DNA from: Pseudoscleropodium purum
Lineage: Eukaryota; Streptophyta; Bryopsida; Hypnales; Brachytheciaceae
Direction: 5' to 3'
Assembly: GCA_963969395.1 (NCBI GenBank)
Contig: OZ017795.1
Span: 16,926,001-16,990,000, forward strand
Length of the DNA: 64,000 nucleotides
Part shown: positions 25,496 to 39,006 of the stretch, piece after piece
How the letters are laid out: each line of letters begins with the position of its first letter
Numbering within the stretch: position 1 is the first letter of the stretch
Notes under the pieces: generated by a model
Database searches by the model: none
The model's input: the letters and a program-made list of their open reading frames with translations, nothing else
What the model was told of the DNA's origin: nothing
Position numbers and translations under genes: made by a program

Positions 25496-28400
25496 ATCCT
25501 AGCTTGTAGATGTGATTTAGAAAGTGTATTTTAGCTTCTGGATCCTTCTTCTAGGACTGTCTTAATTCATGTACATATAGATCATAGTTAAATTTGGTGT
25601 GTAGCTGTGTGACGATCTGTGTAGAAACTGCTTGGTCCTACAGATGTGTCATGGAAGATTAATCATATCAAAGTACTAGACATGACCTTCCAAGACATAC
25701 AATCCATAAATAATATTAATACAAGGAATGCGAGACTGAAGGCATTCATATTAATTGAAGGTCGGGACTTATCTGAAGTTCCAGGACTAAGGCTTGAAGT
25801 GACACCCTAAACCAAAATCCCCCTTCTTAGACATAGATTTCTCAGACTTTCAGTTGAAATCATATCAGCCTTGATGCCCTAGATATGGACTTGAGTTACT
25901 CTGGGCTATGAGGTCGTTCACAAAGCTTAAATTTCTTGAACAAAGCCTGTGAGATCCACGAATATCAAATTCTTCAAACACAACGCGCGTACGTGCTAAT
26001 ATGGAAACGTTATTATTGTAATAACCCATCAATGTACAATATCTACCTGGCCTACAATCTATATGCTTATCGAGTGTAAATTAGAACTCATACCTTTCCA
26101 ATTGCACATTCAACAACTTAATTTCCTTTTGCGTTTCAATATCCTACAATTCAAGAGACCAATTGAACTCGGAGCACGTATGTACACAGCAGTCGAGCCA
26201 ACTCCACATCACGTACCGTACGTGAGGCCATACAGTGTCGTACGTACGCTACTGCGAACCCCGTCGTTTTTCATTCCGGAAATTCCGACCTGTGTCGCTT
26301 CTCACGCCACTCGTCCGGTCTGAAGTGACGTGATGGTCAAACAGCGTTGGGGCCGCTCCGCACATCGCTGGCAGGACGTGCAAGTGTGCAATCGTACCAA
26401 CGGGAGATGGGCTATGGGCCCGAGAATGCGATGGCCTTCTCACCTTCTTTACGGTTTACCGTCCGTACTGAACGTTTGAAATGAGATGTAATACTGAAAA
26501 CGGGAGGAATTACGCTTACTGCGGCTTGAGACTCGGTTCGAAATCGAGGTTACGTTTTCGGCCACGCGAGTGAGGTTCAGGCTTTCACGTCCTGCAACGT
26601 GACTGTGCTGCCCATAGGGTTCAGGTTCACACTGCGCGCAGCTAGCAGCTGAATAGGAGATGCACGTACGTGCAGTGAGAAAGTCATTTGTATGCAACTG
26701 TGGAAGGAAGTTCAGTGGCCTTGCTGGATTCACGTTAACAGTGCTTTTCAAATGACAAGTTTCAAATTAATTACTGACTGCCGGCCTTTGCAGCTGGTAC
26801 CTGTAGCCCATGGCATGTTCCGTCCTCCACAGTTGTCCCAATTGCCTCCTTCATCCCATCCTTCTCCTGAATCGTTCCATTCTCCGCGGTTCCCGACTGA
26901 ACGTTAACTACCCTTCCATCGTCACCCTCCGTCACCTCCTCCGGCACCTTCTACTGCACCTTTGGGTCGAACGTAGCGCTTCTGCGTTTCAGCGCTCGTC
27001 ATGATCTACACAGTCGAAAGTAAGTGAGCAGTGAAGAATTGACTTCAGGAGCGGACTCCTAACTGTAACTTAGTCGAGGTCGATTCCTTCAACCGCCCAT
27101 AATTATCAGTCGTACTTGAGCGAAAGATGTGATCAAAAACAGTACTCCGGAGTACTAAATTATACGGACTCCAATAGGAACACTCGATCTGCAGCTGAAG
27201 TTCCGGATTTTACAGTGCATGTGTGCCTACAATAGCTAGAGTGTCCAGCCAGCTGCTTCCAGTAAAATTAGTTGACGCAGTTTCAATGAAGTTTGACCAA
27301 AGAACTTTCCTTGAATGTGCCAATGTTATGATTGAGTATTGAAGACCATGTTCGAACTTGGTTTTCTTCAACAGCATGGGTGCTGTTTTGTTTTTTCTTA
27401 ACTGTGCCCTATTGTAAGTGCTTTAACTGAAGATGGTAACGTTACTTTAAGAAAATACTTACCAGTAATTGTAACTCCAATTCCAAAGTTACATCTCTAT
27501 CATTGCTTCAAGTAAATGCATTCTTTCTACTTTCCATCGATACAGTATACGGTATACGATTTGGTTTTAAGCTTCTACAATAAGTAAATATCAATTGGAA
27601 GAATCTCAGATAACATTCATCATCAGCATTTAGAGGACAAACTTTCTTACACCATCGAGTTCCAGTTTGTCCTTGTTCTTTGTAAGTCGGAACTCAGCAT
27701 GTGAACTTTAGACTTTGTTAGTACCCCAAAACCTCAAATATTAGTATCATTGCCGATTCATGTAACTGCTGTAAGGGCATTGATTTCTTTCTTCTTTCCA
27801 TTTATACATTATACAAATTTTCCTGAAGCTTTCAAAACTGCACTTATCGAAACCTTCATCATCCACTCAATGACATGGTATGGATAATTAGCATTTAGGA
27901 TTAAACGTAACTTGTTTACAAGAGTTTTCATTCCTCGTAATCAAGCATGCTCTACCCGAAATACGAAACATCTCCATTACTAACTCATATAGAGCATTTT
28001 TTTTTCAATGCCAAATTCCTCCATTTTTTTTAAGCTTCTTCAATGAATACAATTAGAACTAGAACGGACTGTACGTTGCAATGCAACACCTAAAAAGTTT
28101 TATGAACCTAAGATCGATGTTTCATTGAGAAACCTTAGGGTTGGGTGCCATTAGCTAGGATTTGGTAAAGTCGTCGGTGGTTGGATGAAACTGTGACATA
28201 GTTCATATCATATAGAACAGTAGATCATTTCAAAACATTCACCATCCAATTAACGAGTGGATGATCCAGCATTCCGCGGTTAATTTTCCTACACCGTGAG
28301 TTTCCATTCTTCCTTCCTCGCGTATGCACAGTAACCGAGAATGCTAACTCTGGCTTTGTTGCTCAAATACCGTTGCAAACATGCAAAAAGCTCGGCCACT

Positions 28401-28574
28401 TGGCAGTTTCACCATTCTGACTTTGCTGTACTAAACCAGGCCAAGGAATCGAAGTCTTTTGGGTGTGGGGTCTCGCCTCCTCGATCGATCCTACCTAAAT
28501 TAAACCTGTACGCGCTTGAGAACTACTGGACATCTCACTCCACTTTAACCTCCACTTCTCATCTCAATTAAATC
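25496..28574. other. Intergenic; includes a CpG-rich stretch at 26.2-27.0 kb
   Basis: No gene recognised. From about 26,170 to 27,000 the DNA is close to 50% GC, rich in CG and in ACGTACGT-type words (for example around 26,210-26,250), unlike the AT-rich surroundings. Frames there are short and on both strands, without domain features. It could be an old gene remnant, a promoter region or captured DNA. From 27 to 28.3 kb nothing is recognisable. Confidence 0.35.
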
Positions 28575-28838
28575 CTTGCCTCGATTCTCTCGTATCTGTC
28601 CAGCTCAAATGGATTCACGGCCTCCGCCCGATCAGCTTGCGGGCGGAGAAAATCAGCATGTGTCAGTGGTGCGCATCTCTTTCAATGGATCTCCCTCGAC
28701 TTTCCATCTCGTCAATTTTCTCGTGTCCGTCGAGCTCCACTCCACCGGATTCTCGGCCTTCCTTCGATCGATCAGCTGCGGAGGAGAAATCAGCATGCGT
28801 CGTTGTGTCAGTGGTGTGCAGGCATCTCTTTCAATGAA
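28575..28838. repeat. Imperfect tandem duplication, about 136-bp unit, resembling the dirigent leader
   Basis: The segment GGATTCACGGCCTCCGCCCGATCAG (in part) at 28,611 recurs at 28,747 as GGATTCTCGGCC...CGATCAG, each followed by GGAGAAAATCAGCATG-type and CATCTCTTTCAATG-type sequence. The DNA just before it (28,529-28,606: CATCTCACTCCACTT, CTTCTCATCTCA, TGTCCAGCTC) matches the 5' leader of the dirigent gene at 34,408-34,470. A 170-codon frame from ATG 28,609 crosses both copies but has no recognised domain, and I do not call it a gene. Confidence 0.6.
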
Positions 28839-29817
28839 TCTCCACTGTGAACTTCAATCTTTTTCTCTTCTTTTCTCTTTTAATTCTTTTTCCGTTGACG
28901 TTGACTGTGAACTTTTCCAAACTAAGTTCATCAAGTTGGGAAGGGAGTGCTCCATCCTATCCTTTTTTGGGCAGTTTTCCATAAAAAAGACATTGACTGC
29001 AATGTTCAATCATTCATTGGGACATACAATTATTTGGACACAATATTTGGGGGAGGATTTCAAGCTAGTTTTCAACATCTACTGCGTGGGCATGCAAACA
29101 AATGGGGAAGTTAACATTTAAGCTAAATTCAGGCAGGCAAGGTACCGAAAGCTTTGGGACAAAGCAGGCATGAACTGGCTTGGACATGCAGTTTCACTGT
29201 ATGTACCGTTATGTGTGCAGCTTCAGTTGGTTTCTCAAGCTTTTCACTTCCCACGCACGGACGGAGACTGACAGTCCCTTTGCAAATGCTTCTAAATAAT
29301 AGTATAATGCCTTTGTCAAAGTCAATGCAGTCTCGCAAAGCAGCTGTGTCTCTTTGACTGATCCGCCCGTAAAGACGTGGCGCCTTGTGGGGGTCGGAGG
29401 GATTCGGGAACCAATAGAGTTATAAGGTGGATGGCTCGAACTCCGTTCGGGCATTTACAACCGCCCCTATAAATGGCATTGGAATGGATTGCAAGTGGTT
29501 CATAAATTGGCCTCCATAGTCTTGAAAGAATCCAGAAAAATATTATTCATTATTGCAAGAGCCAATCAGTCTCCTTGCTTTTTCCATTTCTCTTCCATTT
29601 CTCTTTAGAAGTTGCACTTAACACTTTATGAAAGACCTAGGATTATAAATAGGGACCTATGACACTTCTTAGTTGAAAATTCATAACTAAATCAGAAATA
29701 ATCCAAAAAATACGAAACAACTTGGGTTAGATGTCAATTCCTCTTGTCTTTCGAAGAAAATTTACAAAAGTATTTTGAGAAGTTTCACCAACCAAAAATT
29801 CAGTTCTAGTGTATAAA
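28839..29817. other. Intergenic DNA
   Basis: No gene recognised. Composition drops to strongly AT-rich after about 29,600. The stretch 29,690-29,790 resembles parts of 31,090-31,240 and of the element at 43,780-44,080 (inverted), a dispersed repeat. Confidence 0.4.
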
Positions 29818-30920
29818 CCCTAAGTCCCAAGGCCATTTTCTTGTCAGAAAACACTCAAAACTGCCATTTCTGTTGTGTTTACCTAAAAAATAGGAAAAAA
29901 TATTTTTTTCAAAAATCTAACCATGAGATGTTGTTTTGAACTTGACAAAGATCATGTGATTAAAATTTCATCACCATATGGATTAGAAGATAATTGCATT
30001 CAAATTTGGGGAAAAGGTTTTTTGGGCGTTGCCTTGAAATTTCAGATGACTTTGACTACCATTTGTTGAATTTAATTGCACTATGGACTTTGAATTTAAA
30101 AATCTAACATATTCTAAATCAAGTTAGGAACACGTCTACCAATTTTCAAATAATTTTCAGGCTTACAACACTTCCAAAAAAATTTTGCATTGTGACTATG
30201 TTGTGAAAAATCACAATACAATATTTTTTTTGCAATGAAATTTTCTACCCCATTCTTTGAAATATATCAAATCTCAATGGTAGATTGAAAGATGAAATCA
30301 TTATTCACAAGATCCCAAAAAAAATTGAAAAAAACAATATTCTCTTATGTCTATGCAATTTCAAAGGCTTATGCTATTAGCTAAATGGAAAAATGCCATT
30401 GGGCAAAACAAAAAAGGATACATTATGTTCCTTGTAAAACGCAACATGTTTTCATCTACATTCTCAATAGAGTTTCCAACATTGGGAATGCCGGAGCTCC
30501 TTGCTTTCATAAAAATTCTTTCATCTGTTTCATTCAACTGCCACCTATATTGTTTAACTGTAAATTTCAGCACACCATCCATGTGGAGTTGAAGACCTTA
30601 TAGAAGTCGTCTCACCAAACACAACCCTATCTTGTTTTCCTGTTGCCCACTCCCAACCTCCAATCCAGATTGCAAACTTTGCCCCCTTCTAAAGTCAAAC
30701 AAATAGTGGTTGACCAACCTGCTCCTCGAGTTTGGTTTCACTAAAAAAACACCATAATTTCTTCATACAGCATTGGATTGGAATAAAAATTACATATCCA
30801 TGAACGTCTCAAAAAACTACACATCTTCAAAAAGTTCCAAAAAATCATAGTATAAATTAAACTCATAGGAACCTACTCGAACTCCAATTGTCCCCTAAGG
30901 GGACAATGGGACTTTAGGGG
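29818..30920. mobile_element. TTAA-family element, about 1.1 kb
   Basis: The left end is TAAA|CCCTAAGTCCCAAGG and the right end is AATGGGACTTTAGGGG|TTAC. The ends match inversely over CCCYTAAGTCCCA. The left 90 bp (GGCCATTTTCTTGTCA, CTGCCATTT) are the inverse of the right end of the element at 42,529-43,454. A small palindrome (GTCCCCTAAGGGGAC) lies just inside the right end. The flanking four bases are decayed forms of TTAA, suggesting an old insertion. Non-coding. Confidence 0.65.
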
Positions 30921-33900
30921 TTACGTGGTTGACTTATGAGCCTCCTACTTTAGTACTGACTTAGATTCTGAGCTTATTTTCTCTAAAACCATTTGTACTC
31001 TTCAACCAATCATGACACAGAGTCACAGAGGTACATTTTTCTTTCTTTAATGTACCAAGAATATACATATTAGGAGGTAGTTGTTTTTATTGACCAATAT
31101 GTTTCAACTTCAAAAGTTTATAACTAATTTTGGACAAATTTCCACAAAGGTCCAAAAAATATGAAATGACTTGATTTAGATGTCAATTCAACTTTTTTTT
31201 CCTACATAAATTTACTAAAAATTGTTTTATAGAGTTTATCTTCCCTGATTGAAAGGCAATCAACTCTTAAATGGTCTCTTTAAGAATAGACTACCTTAGA
31301 GTAATGGCACAAGCAACAAAATTTGTCATCAACCTATCGTTGAAGAAGAAAAATTGAATGGGATTTTGATCATTAATCCTTGAAGAACATAGCCCCATGA
31401 AACCAAGGTAATCATTAATATGCTCTAATTATTGAACCAATTAGTGCATTCTTTGTTTCTACACTAAACATTCAAATCATCTGCACAATCCATTTAATGT
31501 TTTCTAGCCTCAACATTCTTTAAAGGTTAGTCCTTAAAGTGCAACCCTTCATTACCAACATATATAGTCATAAAAATGCTTTGATTATTGGACCAATGGG
31601 TGCATTTTTTTTTCTACAATGAACAATCGAGTTATCCATAGAAAGGTGAATGTAAGAAACACTGGTCCTATTTTATGTCACATTTGAAGTTTTTGAGTTA
31701 TCATTTGCCATAACTTTTGCAAACTAAAACCAATGTATTTGAATTTTTTTTGAAAATCATCAATCAGATAGTAATCAAAGAACTTATTTTTCAAAAAAAT
31801 TCAAAAATCATTTTATATTTAAATTTCAATTTAGCTAATTTGTCATATTTTGCGTTTTAGGGATTTTCAGTAATGGAGACTATCCAAAATTAATGATCTA
31901 GAGCTGAAATTTGGATGGTCTATTTCCAAACTAGATATTCATGTACCCACCAAAAATAATTTAAAAAAAAAAAAAATTTTAAGTCTTCTACATTCATGCA
32001 AATATGACTTCTTTGCGTGCACAATTCTAAACATTGAAAATGGTTTCAAGATGATCCTTTTGGTGAAATCTCTTTATTATGAAATCATCCCAAATGACCA
32101 ATTCTTAGATTCTTTGAAATTTTTTTTGATATTTTCTACAAATTGAAATGTCAAAGTATCTATTTTCATGAGATTTTGCACTTTTTTGGTTCTCCTACTT
32201 AGAGAATTTTTCTATGCTTTTCCTTCCTAGGGTACCTTCTTTATAAAGGTGTATACATTAAACATATTTTTTAACTTTTTTTTAAATTATTTTTTTAATT
32301 ATAAAGTACTTTCAAAAATCATTAGTATTGTAGTAAATGCTATGCAAAGCAGTCAATCTTTCTTACAACCACCTTGAACATTTTTTGACCTCAACATCAT
32401 TTAAGGGTTAAATAAACACCTTAAAAAGCACAATAGTCTAGATTTCTAAAATTGTAAAGATGTATTATAAATTAATGCAACTTAGAAGAATAATTTAATG
32501 ATTCATGACTCTCAAAAAATAGTTGTAAAATATAATTAATAGGTCATATAACCATAGGTGAAATCAACTAGTAACACAAACCAATATTTTTCCAATAAAA
32601 TTGGAAAGCCAAAATAGAAAATTAATTCTGAAATCAATTGTGGATTGAATATTTGTGATTTTTCCAAATTAGAATTTTTCCTTGAAGTTTAAAATGTTAA
32701 GTTCTAATCATAGTGATTTTTGAAGACTATAATTTATTTTTTATTAAAGTTGTTTTTGAAGGGTCATTTTTTTAATTAAATAGATTACTTTTGAGATCAT
32801 AATGTCATATATACCTACCAATACTCATTGAATAATATTATATATGCAAAACCAAGTCCGTACAATCTATAATTTACAAATGGTAAAGAACTAATATGAG
32901 AATCTTTGAAATTTCAGTTGGCATGTCATTTGTTAGTTGTTACCATACTTTTGCGTCTTCGTTTGGCATCTTAGTACCAAAACAAAACTAGGGCTCAAAG
33001 ATTTTGCAACAAAGAAAAAAATGGGGCTTTAGCCTTTGGATAATTAAAACTATCACTCCCTAGTGCACCATGCCACTATGCACACTAGCCACACTCCCAT
33101 GGCCACAAGTTCACATTAATAGCCTACTTGAAATTTTATGGCTAATACATTTTTTGAAATATTGGCTTTACTTTCCTCATTGGCTTTAAAATTTTACAAC
33201 TTTTATCATAGTCGACCAACGCTTAGTGCTCTCAAAAGATATGCTCATTGTTTTTAAGCTCGCATTTTAAAGCTCACAAACTAGTGGTGTTGCCATTGAT
33301 TATTATTTTTTAATTTAAAATAAAATACATTATCTTTTCTTACATGATGATACTCTATCCTACAATACACACCTATGGTGAAAATCTCAAATTCTTGAGT
33401 GTATTTTGAATTTGATACAAATTTTTTTCATTTTTATTCAAACATTTACAAAAATTTCAACTTTTCACCAAATAGTCTAAAGTTTTTATGATGAATAGAA
33501 GAATAGAAGACATGACTATAGATTCACCCTTGAAAAAAAAGAATATAAGAATTTCATTCATATATAATTGCAACATAGGAGTATATAAGGTAATTTCACC
33601 TAAAATTGATCAAACAAGCATTTGAGTAGACTTTGTACTATTATTTTAACTACCTTAGTTTTGTTGAATCTTGTTGGAAATTTAAAAAAAAATCCTTGAT
33701 CCCTTTAGCTTGTCTTTTGGGAAGACCATGTGAATAAACTATAAATTTTCAAAGTGTTGAAACTTGAAAATAGGTGTACCAAAAATTTACCATTCTTGTT
33801 CGATGGATTTTCATACATTTTAGGCAAGAGTCTGTATAGTAGATGAGTCAATTTTACAACAAGATCAATTTTGCATCATCTTACATTGGAATGAATGATT

Positions 33901-34390
33901 TTGAAGTCTGAATAAGTCAATCATAGGCTCATCCTTTCAAGGTTAATGGAGACTCGAAGAGAAGAGTTTGAGTGACCTTCCGGTGAAACCTCAAAAGATA
34001 CTTCAAAACATTTCAAATCCGGGGGGAAAATTAAATCAAGTCCTTGTAGTGTCAAAAGGCTGGAGCAGCAACAGGTTCTTGGAGATCGTGAGGTGAGGTT
34101 GCGGTCAGTTGCTCGCTTCGCCTGCCTCAAAGTTCGGGGAGTTCTTTTAGTATTATCGGTTGTTTTCTTCCAAAGGTCCAATTCCCAAATTGAACTAGTC
34201 CTGTTTATTTTTATTTTTATTTTTCTCAAACTAGAAATTTAATAGATTTTTTCACCGGTTTTTGGGCTGATGTTTTCGAACTGCAACCAGTTTTTTGTCC
34301 CAATTCCATGGGCTACCTTTGAACTAGCGCTTCTTTAGCCCAGGGCTAAAGGATCAGGACATCCCCCCACGTGGAGCCTAGCCTCCTTGA
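30921..34390. other. AT-rich DNA with repeat fragments
   Basis: No gene. 32,130-32,385 is the inverted partner of 19,076-19,330, and 32,440-32,710 the inverted partner of 15,600-15,860. Fragments of the 43.8-kb repeat occur near 31,030-31,260. The 33.9-34.2 kb stretch is less AT-rich and has a 102-codon minus frame without recognisable features. Confidence 0.4.
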
Positions 34391-34393
34391 TCT

Positions 34394-34403
34394 CATATAA
34401 ATT
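34394..34403 (+). promoter_or_regulatory. TATA box of the dirigent gene
   Basis: CATATAAATT lies 152-162 bp before the dirigent ATG, followed by a pyrimidine-rich CTCACTCCACTTCTCATCTC leader typical of plant transcription starts. Confidence 0.6.
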
Positions 34404-34555
34404 GAATCTGCACATCTCACTCCACTTCTCATCTCACTCTTTGCCTCAATTTGTTCGTGACTGTCCAGCTCCACTAGCTGAACTGTCGCACTACGTGCTT
34501 GCCTCACGTACAGCTAGAGCTGAGTGCATTTTGAATTTGCAGGCAGCAGGCAACT

Positions 34556-35556
34556 ATGGCGACACGAGCTCTGGCGTTTTACACCTTGTGCATTCTCCTG
34601 TGCGGCCTGCACGGAGTTGTCACTGGTACCAAGACTTTCCCTTGCATCTCCAGCATGAAATGAAATAATTGATCTTACGTTTGTGTCATTTCTTGCATTT
34701 GCTTTCATGCTTTGATTTATGTTTTAGATCATAATATTCATCCAGAAGAACGCGAATGCGTTTCAACCTGTCGGATATCGAGTTCCACAGATCGCAACAG
34801 CTACATGCCCCTCTAGAAACTTAATTTTTTTCTAGCGTGCTTAGAGCTACAGACTGTAGTTCGCCTTTCGATCATACCTGTAGTCAATGAGTCAAATCTA
34901 GTTCTCTTGATCGATTTCAGGCCTCCGACGTACTCAAGTTTATTGTGCAATTGGTCAAAACCAATTCACGTAACTTCAAGTTGCAGGCAGACCCTCAATT
35001 TTCCACTTCTGTTGTAAAAAACCGTGGTGCTGATGTTGTGTTTCTTACAAATGTTGTGTTCCTTATTGTGTTTTCAGCAACGACATCTCATCACAAGAAG
35101 TCCCTCCACCTCACGTACTATGCCCACGAGATCCACAGCGGCCCCAACTCGACCCTCCTCCCCGCCGCAGGCACCGGCCAAGGCAACATGAGCGCCATCG
35201 GTTGGGGCACTTTCCTCGTCTTCGACAACCCCATGAAAGCCGGCAGTGCCTCCGACAGCCTCCTCTTGGGTTCCATCACGGGCACCGTAGTCTTGACCAC
35301 CAGCGTGACATCCCCGCGCGCCCCGGTGATGACCGCGCAGCACATCTTTCAGCAAGGCCCCGAGTACAACGGCAGCAGCTTGACTCTGATCGGGAACATT
35401 CTGACGGCCACTCCACCGTATGAGTGTATCGTTGCTGGAGGGACAGGTTTGTTGCGGGGGTACTCGGGATATGGGATTCTGAGTCCTGTGCTGGAAGCGA
35501 CGAAGGAGCCTTTGTACGTGTACCAGTGGGACATTCACATTACTTACAAGAAGTAG
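34556..35556 (+). CDS. Dirigent-family protein, two exons, apparently intact
   Basis: Exons 34556-34625 and 35078-35556, joined through a GT...AG intron of 452 bp with a good pyrimidine-rich acceptor, give 182 residues, the usual dirigent length. Dirigent proteins are secreted and guide stereoselective coupling of phenoxy radicals in lignan biosynthesis, or contribute to lignin barriers. Residues 1-22 form a signal peptide (MATRALAFYTLCILLCGLHG). The mature part shows family landmarks: LHLTYYAHEIHSGPNST at the start, GTFLVFDNPM, GSITGTVV, QGPEYNGSSLTLIGN, the glycine-rich IVAGGTGLLRGYSGYG and the terminal VYQWDIHITY. N-glycosylation sequons are at Asn47, Asn60 and Asn121. Exon 2 is clearly GC-richer than the intron. 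The substrate and subfamily cannot be assigned from sequence alone. No lesion seen. Confidence 0.88.
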
Positions 35557-36539
35557 CTTAACTGGAAAGTCTACATGTCATTACTTGGAATTGAAAAAGT
35601 GGTTCGACTCGGTTACGATATCTAGTTACTTTTGCAGGCTTCCAATTTGAAGCAATACTGCGTGATCGATCTCAGTTGCAGGAAATGTCAGCGTCAGTGG
35701 CACATTTTTGAGAGATGGGAAAGGCTTCCTTCTGTAATAAACTTTGGAACAAGCTCAGGACCGGTGCATACTGTTCTTGGAAACGTTGAGATCTTGAGAC
35801 ACCACGTCAGATTTTGATTTTCAAATGTTTTTTAGAATAAATTTTTTTGCAAAAAAAAATATATTATTTCTTTTATTTGCAGTTTTGGGGGTGTTGATTA
35901 CCTTCGGGTTTGATTCAGGAGGTATGGTGGAAATGGAAATCAGGAATCATTTGCATTTGAGAGGTAGTACTTTTTGTAACTGCAACGACGCTCTCACTGC
36001 AAAAGAAACCTAAAATTTTCTCTATTTTTGCAAAAGTGAACTTTAAACTCAAGATTGCTTCCAAATGTTAGACGAATAACTCACGGTCTAGGGTTGCACA
36101 AGCGATAACGAATTGTGACACAGCACTTAACGTAACAGTAATGTGATTGACATTTGTGATTTTCAACCTAAATCATTTTCGATTTGGGTATGAAACATTT
36201 TTTTTGGAATGAAACTGTTAGATGATAGGTATACAGAGTGAGATATTAAAACAGTCTGTATCAGACTGTAGCACTGTAGAATTTCCTCAGTTGTAGCCTT
36301 CCGTCATGCTGCAGTCCATATTTCTTCGTTTTTGAAAATTCGTAGAGTCCCTAAATAATTTAATTTAAAATGCATGCACTATTGGGTTTAGAAGCAATCA
36401 TTATAATAAATGATTTATGTTTCTTATCCAGGACTGATAAGATGTATTCTCATTTACTTATATTACTGACGTTATGATGCTCTATGAAAATAGTTTAATT
36501 TCTGAGGAAATGCAAACCATTCTCTATTGTTTTGTTCAC
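35557..36539. other. Dirigent 3' flank and intergenic DNA
   Basis: Probably contains the dirigent 3' UTR. No second gene recognised; short frames at 35,632-36,013 have no features. Confidence 0.4.
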
Positions 36540-36543
36540 TTAA

Positions 36544-39006
36544 CCCTTAAACGATCCAGAGACCTCTCCTGACTACGAAAATCCTGGAAACACTGAATTC
36601 ACCAAGACAATGAACATACTGCAAAAAATACTGAACTGCAAATAATGATGGAATGGATGCTATTGATTTTTAGGGGTCTTTTGAGTATCTTTGTGATAGT
36701 TCCTCCGCCACCTGTGGAGTGCCGAAGTTTCTGTATTGCGTAGTAGCAGCCCTGTGTACTGCGCAGCGTAGGAGAGGGACAATACATTGCGTTTGTATAT
36801 GCCTTGGATACCATGACTGGGAGAGCCTGGAAATTTGCGGTTGATGGCTCATCGCGTCCAATGCTACGTTTTTTTACGCAAACCCGACCACATTTAGATT
36901 TAAATTTCGAGTGGTAACTGTTGATCGATGCGACCTTTCATTTGCTTCCTCCATTGGCGCCAGGACCAGACCAGGACCAGGCAGCAAGGGCAACGATGGC
37001 GCCCAAGGATTGCAACAAGTTCGCTGAAGTCACGCAGATTAATTCAGGAATGAGCTCATACCCTATCACCAATTTCTGTGGGAAATATATGGGAAAGCTG
37101 TTGCGGCATTCAAGGTATGCACACCTGCGCGTGTTGTGTCACGTTCATCGAAGAGAGGTCTTTGAAGAGAAGAAGATGGTGAACAACCCGTTTCTTCGGT
37201 TTCCTCTCGCGCTCTAGGGTACTGTCCTTCCCTAGCTTGCACTCATGGGAGATACTCTCTGGAACTGGCTAATCTCGACAATGTCCAGCGAGAATGCCAG
37301 TGACAATGTGCAATACAGAATTTGTGGGGAGATGAACTCGTAGTAAGTTAGATAAAAAAAATTGGGTGCTTTCTGAGTAGAATGAGGGCTGCTTCACACA
37401 TGGGCCCAAGGTTGAGAGTCTGTCGGTCTCCACCAATCAAATTTCAGAAAACCTCAACTTTGGCTTCTCGACCCTTCACACAAGGCAGCATAATCCAAAA
37501 TCTGTCGCCCTTCAAAGTGCTTACATGGAAGCCCAAGCTCCTATGTGGCAATGGGCAATTCGACGGACTCTTGCCCAAAGTTTGACCATGAACTCCCATG
37601 GCCTCTCGACTTGGTTGACCCATGTGTGAAGTGCCCCTCAGATTGCAGTTCATTGCTTGAGCATTTCCTCCACCCTCCTTTTTCTCTACTTTGGGAAGCT
37701 GAATTCAATGCTTAGGCAAAGCAGCCCGGTGTATGTGACTGACTTCTGCTACTCTCAAAGTTCGCAGTGCAAAAGCTGACTAGCTGAGAAAAAAAACGAA
37801 CAGTTGCAGAGATGTATTCGGAAGTCTGATATGGTACACATGTGGTCAAGATGGAAAGACATGCATGTGATCTTGTGGCTTCTTTCGGCTGGGTGAGTTT
37901 GGCAATTGTGTGCGAGACTGCCTTACCCTGTTAGAATTGAATTTTAGTAAGATTGGTGATGGTGCGCACGCTATCCCGGTTGAAGATGTCCATTGTTGAA
38001 AATTTGGCCCCCCAATGACTAACATTAGTTTAGTGATGGCATGAATAGACACCAAAGTCCTCATAGATTCTTCTTAATTAAAGCTCACGGTAATCCAACT
38101 TGCTGGCTGAAGGAGCTCGTCCCTGTTTCTTGGAAGTTCAGTTCCACGATGTCAGACTTCCTAATACATCTCCGCAACTGTGCTTCACACGAAAGAAGGT
38201 CTTCATTCAAAGCACTCACCTACACATGTAGTCAAGATGGAAAGACATGCATGTGGTCTTGTGGCTTCTTTAAATGCATAAACCTTTCTTTGTGCATAGT
38301 CTCGGCACCATGCACTAAGGTTCTACCTATAGTACCTACAGTACTGTACTTACCAATTCTTCACTTTAAGGGAGTGACATCATGAAAACTTTTGTGTAAA
38401 AATTTGATGTTGTTTATCAAATGTGCACAGTACTACCTGTTGTGCACCTATTACCCTCACTTTGTGAAAAAAAATTTCAAGTACATTTGGGTTCTTATGC
38501 CAAATGCTACACATGCCTCAATGCTCTGTATTTGAAAGTATGGCTAGTTCTGACCAATTTGTATGTATAAAGAATTTTAAATTGTGGTATATCATGTTAA
38601 AAAAATCAAGGAAACTTTGGGGCGTTTGTACCAATGCATTGTAGTTTCACTAAAAATCTGAAGTTCATCAGGCCAATAGACAGTACCTGAAATTACCATA
38701 TTCCAAAATAAACATTGTATGACAAAAAATGGCAAGCACTGTGAAGCATTAATTTTACTATTGAAAAGTCATTACAAAAGTTCTGAGGCCTCCAAAGGGA
38801 TGCCAGTTTTTTTATTTTCAGCACCCCCTGCGGTGCAATAACAGAAAAATCAAAAAATAATTTTCTTTTTTTAATTTCAGAAAAAAATTAGTAAAAAAAT
38901 AAAAAATAGTGCGACATTAGATTGACTATTATTGCCACATTGCCATCAAATTCATAATACATTATACAAGTATACAACTGCAGAAGGCTTTTAGGCCATT
39001 CAAGGG
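36544..39006. mobile_element. TTAA-family element, 2.46 kb, with GC-richer cargo
   Basis: TTAA (36540-36543) precedes CCCTTAAACGATCCAG, and the right end GGCCATTCAAGGG is followed by TTAA (39007-39010). Its ends resemble those of the 60.2-63.7 kb element (CCCTTGAACG). The interior at 36.9-38.4 kb is richer in GC than the margins and contains a 50-bp direct repeat (37,836-37,885 and 38,222-38,271: GTCAAGATGGAAAGACATGC and neighbours). It also has a possible short exon, ATG 36,996 to 37,114, ending at a GT donor (CAAG|GTATGC). The cargo looks like captured host DNA, but I recognise no product. Confidence 0.6.

Noticed and set aside
28609..29121. 170-codon plus frame
   Set aside because: It crosses an imperfect tandem duplication, has no domain or splice evidence, and changes composition abruptly; probably chance.
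35074..35538. 154-codon minus frame
   Set aside because: Antisense shadow of dirigent exon 2, caused by its GC-rich third positions.
36996..37217. Possible exon starting MAPKDCNKFAEV
   Set aside because: A GT donor at 37,115 is present, but no partner exon or family is recognisable; kept only as a note on the element's cargo.
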